The translations under genes were made by a program, and so were the position numbers. From the NCBI GenBank assembly GCA_035578905.1, contig JAQJVL010000516.1:62001-126000 (forward strand): a stretch of DNA of 64,000 nucleotides, given 5' to 3'. The stretch comes from Stictocephala bisonia (taxonomy: Eukaryota > Arthropoda > Insecta > Hemiptera > Membracidae). The notes beneath the pieces are model-generated. The model ran no database searches. It was not told the DNA's origin and worked only from the letters and a program-made list of their open reading frames with translations. Below are positions 51,801 through 60,800 of this stretch, in pieces; within the stretch, counting starts at the first letter, position 1; the number at the start of each line of letters is the position of its first letter.

Positions 51801-54799
51801 TGTGCGTTGCATATTTATTTACTTATATAATATTACATAATCAAACTAGGTTGCACTTATTTTATTGTTCTTTAAAAGTACCATATTCGCTGCAACTTGA
51901 AAATGTTGGAACATATGTATGTTTTGTAAAAATAATAGAATGGAATATAATCAAAGAGCCTATGCAAATTGTGGTGTTATATGTCAAGTTTTTCTCCTTG
52001 GATTTCGTAATATCTGCCCATTTTTAATAAATTATATTGGTGTTAAATTACAATTAAAATATTTATATTAAAGCCAGCTAAACTTTCATAAGAAATTAAA
52101 GTCCTATGTGAAAAATAAATAATAATTTATAACAAACCGTAATAACATTTTCAGGTTTTTTTTAAAATCACTTTTTATATTGGATAGACATTAATACTCC
52201 ATCAGAGCCATCTATAATAATTAAAAAAAACTTATTTTGTATTCTTTGTAATATTTTTAGTTAAATTAATTTAAAGTAAGATTTTTAGATTAAAAAATTT
52301 GATATTTTTGCAGCTTTCTTGGATTTATGTTTCCTTTTGAAATATAAATAGAATCATATTAAGAAATGATCTATTATTTATTTAGTTATCAAGATTAGTT
52401 CAGAAGTGAAACCCGTTTTGATATATGTATTGTTATTATTTATTACTATCGTTCTTTGGTATCTTGGTTGAAAGCCATTAAACATGACAAAAATGTTACA
52501 GTATTATTAATGTACTTCATATCCTTGTACAAAATGTACTTCATGAACTGTTAAAATGTCAACCAAAATGACGTTCTATTTAATATTACTACTGTATATT
52601 ATATGCTTCATTATATATATATTTCAACTGCTTATTGGCAGGCCTGGTCTGCAATGAAAGGACAGAGGTTGTGTTGCTCCGTTATTTTTCACATTTCTGT
52701 ATTTAATTTTGGAGCTTTGTATTACATAGAGAGGCTTTGTTGGTGCGGCTAAATATCACCTGCGATATAGATGGCCCTGGGAGTAAGAGTAAGTATTACA
52801 TAGAGGTGTACATGATTTGAGCATTTACCTTGGACTATCAAATTATACTCCGTCACATTCTGTAAGTTGCTGTGTGTGTCAGTAAATAACCTGGAAGAAG
52901 TGCTTCTAACAACAGTCCTTGTGGTGTGCTGACATGTCACTTCCCATTCCCAGTACTCCCACCATACTGGACGGCTGTCTTGTTATACCAACCTCACAGC
53001 GACAATTTTCCCAGCTCATTTAGCTGACAACTACAGAGTACCTTCTTTCCTTGAAACTGCAATCCTTAGCTCTGCAGGTGTTGGAAAAGTATTGCACTGG
53101 CGAAGGCATCAATTTGGGAATCCACAGTGACCCCGATTACAGACTAGTTGCACTGTATCCATATGTATAATATACACTGGTATAATAATTCTTGTTGTTA
53201 TATACCATTTAATTGTGACCCCGATTACAGACTAGTTGCACTGTATCCATATGTATAATATACACTCGTATAATAATTCTTGTTGTTATATACCATTTAA
53301 TTGAACCGCTTATATTTTCCATGCATAACTATTGTAGATTAATATAGAGTACTAGGCCTTATGATAGGTGGATGCAAAAGGAACTGGACTCAGGAAGACA
53401 AAAAAAAAAAAAACAACGGCAGCCACCCTAAATATTGTTTATTGAGAAGGAAAATGGAAAAAAACAAGAACAGCAAAAAGAGAAATTACAAATTTTCTGA
53501 CGAAATCAGGCTGTTGACTGTTTGTACATAAGTAACAAAAATCTTCAGGCCTAACCAAGGAAATTAAACTCTAACCAATATAACGGTAAATAAATTAAAT
53601 AATAAATAACAATAATACATGAATAAACAGCAACAAGAGTACTAACACTAAACAAATAAATAAATTAGTAACAACAAAATAATTTTAAAAAAAGGCGAGG
53701 CAGCTGAAACTATGGGGCCTTGAGAACCAAAATACGGAGGTTAGCCAGTTTGGAAAAATTACAAAATAATATCCACTGTACTCTACTCTGCTTTTATGTA
53801 GATGATACAACCCTATTTATTTCTAAAAAATTTAAAAAGGAATAATTGTTACGTACATAGTATATTTATTTATTTGGAAGCTTAAGAACAATGGTGGAAA
53901 GAAAACGGTTTTAAAAGATTTGGATAAGACTTTTGGACTGAGGTTGAAGTCCAAGGTAGGATTGAGAGCATATGAAGGTTACAAGTGTGTCTCTTATTCC
54001 ATTACCAAAGTCTCTTATCCGCTATCACAAAGTGTTGCTCACTATTTACTAAACATTCAATAAAAACAAAGACCTGTATAGAAGAGTGTTTTATTATTAT
54101 TATTATTTGTATACATTACACACATACAGTAATTGCAAAACTAGCAATAAAACTTAATTTTCAACAAACTTGCATCTACCACTTACAGAAATATTTTTCT
54201 ATAATTTAAATATTTTGTACACTCATTTATACAATTTACAATTCTTAGTAGACCAAATAAACTAAACAATAATTATTAATAAACAAGCAAAATACTGTAA
54301 CACAATTGTAACAAACAAAGAACAGCATCAAAAATATACTACAACATAACTACTCTACTAAAAATAATGAAAATAAATACAATAATTCTGGAATTTATAA
54401 AATTAAATGTTCAACTTGTCCTAAATATTACATTGGCCAAACAGAAAGAAGTTTTAGTAAAAGATTCAAGAAGCATATACCAAAAAAAACTTCTAAATAA
54501 TTTTACATATACAAAAACACAAAAGAAAACCCATCATTATTACTCAACGATCAAATAAAATTTCACTCAAATGTTATGTTTGACAATCATGAAGATGCAA
54601 AATTATAAAATTTAACAAGATCTACAATTTATCCATCTACATTTTTATTTAAATTGTTATAGTGTCAGATGTTGAATTAATTATTCTAAAGTTAAACATT
54701 TTTATAACCTTATTTTATTCTGTTCAACTGAAGATGGTCTTTCGAGACAGAAATTGATTTTTTTAATATTAAAAACACAAAAGATTGCTAAGTGTTGTT

Positions 54800-54869
<70 letters not shown>

Positions 54870-57800
54870 ATCAAATAATTGTTCTTTAAATAACCGTAGG
54901 TTTTAAATATGTTAATTAGTTTTAAATACCTTTCACAATCCATGAGATTTTCTTGCTGTTTTAGTGTATATCTCTATATTCCCCAGTTACATCTAACTCT
55001 TTAAATTGAGCCATGACAATCATGAATGAAATTGCCATCCCCATGACCTGTAACATTAAAATATTTTTGAAAATGGTGATAATTTAATAAGTACATTAGG
55101 AGAGATAGGCCATGAGAAAAATTACCTTAGAAGAGAAGTTCACTAACACCACAGTAGTAGTAAACAAATACAATAGTCACATGTGCACTGGCATATGGCA
55201 GTGCACATGTGACTATTGTATTCTGATTTTTGCACATGTGACTATTCTGCATATTATATTCTGTGCCACTGGCACTTTCTTCAGGAGAGTAATAGAGAGA
55301 GACTCATAATTTAATAAGAAATAGTTTTGAAAAAATCTTCAGTTGAGTGGATATTGTTATTGTGAATTTGAATTGTTCTTCTTAACCCTCAAACCATTGT
55401 GTTAAAATTGTTTTAACAGGTAGACTAATTTAGGGCGTTTTGCAGTTTATTTTATAAAGTTAGACAAATTTTATAGGTTATCTATCAAGCTGTATTTGGT
55501 GTAATGTTGTTCAAAGATGCCAAAGAAGCACTTTGATATATAATAATATGGATACACACATTAAACACTTTTCCTGTTCCGTCAAACATTTAAAAAACTG
55601 TTTTAATATTAATAAAAGGAAAAAGGGTAAAAGTGTGCCTGGCAAACATAATTTTGTCTGCAATTTAAATTTCCAAGATAGCCAAAACCTTCTTAATTTA
55701 ATTTTGTTTAAGAAAATGCATGATTTTACTTAAATTAGTTGAAAAATAACTAACGTAACTTACATTACATAAATTGAACATTGTACATGGAACCCAAAAT
55801 TTGTTATCATGGATACAGTTATTGTAAAACATGAACTACAGTAAATAACTAGTATAAGTACTAGATTTATTGTGTACTGAAATTTAGCTAAAAACTTACT
55901 CTATAAACAATTTAATTGATAATATTATTTCAGAACAACAGTAAATTATGACACACAGTAAATAGTTACTCAAGCATGGAGTTCGGCGTTATACACCACT
56001 TTCTTTCTTCAACATATGATAACTCGGTTGTCATCAAAACAAATGAAATACATAACGTGATTTAATGCTTCATTCCAATTTCAGTGTATATAAATCAAGT
56101 CGTTATTCCAAAAATTAGGTACCGTTACTACAATAAGTGCCAAAAGTGATTGGTGCATATCGACTGATGATCCTTCGATTGCCGTTTTGGGAACAATCTT
56201 ATTAACGGATTATATCCTTTGATCGTCAGTTTGAGAGTTAAATATTTTACAAAATCAGTTATATTATTTTATTTTAATATTTAGTTTTAAAAGAAATTTG
56301 TTCTTTCAATTCACAGACTAGTGTAATCAAACAAAACCTCTATAGGTGAATGCTTGCATTAAACTTAAATGTTTACCAGATAAATCAATAGCCACTTACA
56401 CCATTAGCCAGCTGTAGATTGATGGTGTAGAGGCCAAAGGGAGAGGCGGAGAAGTCTGAGGCTCTCACCTCATTTAGAAACACCTTCAACTGTAACAACC
56501 CCAGTATTCTTGATTAGTTTTTCAAAAGGTATTTTACAAATTTAAAATTTTTTTAGGAGAGCTCATTATTCTACACATTTTTTTTATTCAAACCAAGAGT
56601 AATTAAAGTAACACAACTTCAGAAATTAGTAATTTTTATTAACATTTTAAATTAAGTCATATTAAAAATAATTGTAAAAAATTGAACATGACCAACAATA
56701 TATAAATTAGGCCATGTTCAATTATGTTCCGCCCTCCATTTTTATCTTATGAGTAAGTAAACCCTTAATGCCAAGCTCTGTTTCAGTATAGATATTTTGA
56801 AAAGCTAAATTGTTCCCAAAAATATTCATCAAAGTTGGTTTTTGAAGAACTTCACTCACATTTCTGCAACTTTATTTCTTCCTTTATAGTAGGATTCAAA
56901 GAAATTGTACTTTTTAATTTTAAGCTCAACTTGAGGATGTTTTTAAACATGTATTTTTCAAAACCCTTTGTGTGCATTTTGCCGAGTCTTTCAGAAGCTG
57001 CACTGCTATTAGGTACATTTATTGTTTTATTATAAGCAAATTACTGTTTAAAATTATATGGATGCCACTTCTGAAATGAGAGTTTGAAAAGTTTTGGTTT
57101 ACAGAGCTTTGAGCATCATTAGGCATCCGGCATTATTTTATTTGTTCAGAGAAATTACGTACTTTTATCAATGAGATTCACAAACTCTGTCAATTCACTT
57201 ACTGAGAATAAGTGTGGATTTCACTACATTAACAACTATTAGAACGTCCTGGATTTTCAGCTACTATTGTCAGTATAAACTTATTAACTTTCACAAAACT
57301 ATGATTGAGAGGCCCTACTATTATTCTGAAATCACTATAAATAACTCAGGATCACAACCTAATTTGCTAATTATCATCTAGTTATTTCCCCCAAAATAAA
57401 CAACAGCCCTTATCTGGTGTGGCTGGCACGCCGCATTAAGTGTGTAATGAATGTGTAAAGTCAGTATTGAACTTTTTACATTTAGAAAATTGATTTTGCC
57501 CCTTCATTCTAAAAATTTTGATTTTCAAAGCTCTTGTGTTCTTTTTGCCTTAAGCTCGGTTTACCCTCTTGCATCAGATGGCTGTTGAGAGTCAAATTCT
57601 AAATACAAGGACTGAAACATTATTTGTTTGCAGGCACATGACATGCAGTGTTTCTCCCTTTATAAATTATAAAACTATTTACTTGAAGTTAGGAACCATT
57701 GAAGAAAATGAATCTGTGGTAACTCGCATTATTTTTCACATATAATTTGTAAATCACATTTTTGATGACAATATATAAACAATATTAAACATATTATTAT

Positions 57801-60800
57801 CTTACGTGTTGCCTTATGTACTTAGGTGTGTCAAAAGTCAGCACTTTGTCTACTGTGTACTTGTAATTCTCCACCTGAAAAATAAAATAAGTTTTTGTAT
57901 TTCTATTGCATTTTGGTAATGTAAGACGATGGAGGAAAATGCTATTAAACAACTATTGTTTAAAATTAATGCACTCAAATTTAAAAGGACGTAACTATAA
58001 TCTGGTAACAATATAATTACTTGCAGTAAGTCTGTACCTGTACTATAATTGTGTCAAAATACTTTACTTACTTTCCAAAGATTACATACAAACTCTATAC
58101 TTATATATCAATTGAATGTATGTTACATTAAATTAATGTTTGAACATGCAAATTCGTTAATACCTATGAAAAGATTGAAAAGGAGCCCTTGAGTCAAGAA
58201 TATGTCAAAAAGAGCATTTTAATAAGCATACAAATTAAAAAAACCACTGTGAAAATAGTTCTGATATTAGTAGCCCACCAAAATCAGTATCATCCAATGG
58301 CCTTTGTGGATAGGTTTCCACGGTCATTACTATCACTAATAAATTCTCAGTCTTTGGGGTTCGACCGCGTCACTGGGCTATGCAATGTTTGTACATAGCC
58401 CAGTGACGCGGTCGAACCCCGAGACCTAGAATTTGCTAGTGATCATCCATTGACGTTTCCGTTTTCGCAGGTCATTCTAAACAGCTCCTTTTTTCGCGGT
58501 TTCCTCTTCCTTCACTTGTCTTTTCTACATTCATCTTTACTCCATATCCTTCCACACTTGGTCCTCCCACCTTCCACTCACTCTTCCTTTTGGCCTTCTT
58601 CCTCTTTCTCCAGGGCTATTTTTGACAATCTATTACCTCCTTCTATCTGTTGTCCCTTGTAGTGGTATCACTTTCAAGCTTTCTCTGGTTATTTAATTCC
58701 TTATTCTATCTCTTCTGCTGATCCCCTCTATTCCTCTTAAAAACTCATTTCTGCTGCCTGTAATCTGCTTAAATCACAATTTGTCCATGTTTCCACTCCA
58801 TATAACATATCTTGTATATCAATATCTTTGTTTCCTTTCCAATATTCCAATTCCATAATATTTGCTTTTTCCAATATTCCAATTGTAAAATATTTTCTTT
58901 ATCAGATTAAAAAAAAACTGTCTTTTCCTTGTTCCATTTCTTACCTCTTTTTCTTTATTTTACTCCATAGATAACAAAATGCATCTATATTTTCCAGGTT
59001 ATTCACTTTAATTGTTTAATCTTTTTCTCTTTCTTCTGTTCTCTCTATCTTCATTACCTTACATTTTTATATTTTAATATTTAACACCCATTATTCTTTG
59101 TTACTGTTGTCCAATTTTTCAACTCTTGTTTTAAATATTATTCTTTATCTTCCCATATCATCATCTGCTATGCTATGGAAAGATAAAGCATATGCTACTA
59201 TCTTCAGATCTTCTGCTCCTCTGTTTCCAGTCCGTCGTCCAGATTGTGAGGGACAGGTAACGTCATAAAGTAGGGGATTGCCTATGCCTATGGGGGATGA
59301 TGCTAGCAGGCATATCGTGTACCTTGGTATCTGCAAGGTTGCTGGTAAGGTCCTTCAGGAACTCTGAAAAGTGGCAGCTAATGGGGCCATGGTGAAGCTA
59401 TGACAGGTCTAGCAAACCAATAGTGGATAAACAATTAGCTATAATTAACATTTTATAGTTACCAAAGCTCCATTCTTGTGGCCTATAAGTTGATATTACT
59501 AATTAGACATACCATTATAGGTACTATCTATATACATGATTCACCCTCCCACTCTCACCATTCAACATAAACGATTTGATGTAATGTTTACAGACAATAG
59601 AGCTTTTACAACTTCTCACAGTCTTTGTAAATTAATGTTGCAACCATTATTATTTAGTGATAAATGCCGCTCTATAGATTAATGAAAATATATATATATC
59701 CCCTCCAAATTTTTCAATGTTAAACTTTTTCTTTACAAAATCAAAGATTACTATTTAGTTAAGTTATGAGCGGAAGAGAGATCTTAAAAGGCTTAACTTC
59801 CCATTTAATAAAGACATTATTCATTCAATTGTAGATGTTAATTAAATTTTGAGGAACATAACTAATTATATTAAAGTAATTTTTTACATAAAAAGTCTGA
59901 ATTTTCAATATTTTTGTAAACACTTATTTCAACAAAATTCAGTACAAAAAAACAATTCGTAATCCTAGATCATCTTTAAGATGTACTGGTTTTACTCGCT
60001 TGAATTAAAATTTATTGTAATTATGCAAGTTAGATATTGATATTGAATAAATGTCATAGAATTACATAAAACTGCTTATCGCTAAAATATACTATAAATA
60101 ATATAAAATATTGATTTTTGCCTAAATCTCCTTTTATCACCTTTGCTGGTGATTTATCTTAGTCATGTACATAGTGCAGTGTTATGTAAGCAGTATTATG
60201 TAGTGTATTTTTGCTGTTGTAAGTAATTCAATTCAGTGTCAGTCTATAAATAGTGTACACTGACCCTCAGTATAGGCACGTGTAGGTTTGCGTGATTCTC
60301 CATTTTTAGACCTCTTAACAACCACAGGTAAGCTTGGTGGCGAACGGTACTATCAAAAAATTCTATCATATGAAGTGGGCTTGGTCTTATAAACGTGCAA
60401 TAAGAATGTTCCTAGTGTATTTAAATGAGAATTGCCTACATTTTCTAAAATGAAAGTGGTGAATGTATCACAGATTTACCTGGATTTGCACTCTGTAATT
60501 CAATGCACACACAAGGAAAATGGTGAAAGTTGACTCCAGTAAAAAGACAAATGACAGCATCTTCTGTCCCATTTGAGTCTCACCGAAGACACTTATCTTG
60601 AGCAAAGTAACAAGATGTCTCAATACTGAGATGCCTGAACAAACAGTTATTGAAAGAAGCATGTAACTAAAATAAGCATTGACTCTTCTGAACATAGACT
60701 TGTATTGGCGGAACATATGTAGTTGCAGGGAGACCAATTGTCGCTGGGCCTGTCGTGTCTGAGCTTGTCCAACAGAGGAATTTAGTGCTCGTTTCATCTG

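Noticed and set aside
58356..58420. tRNA gene or tRNA-derived SINE suggested by GGTTCGACC
   Set aside because: The sequence is a perfect palindrome; no acceptor stem, A-box or anticodon arm can be placed.
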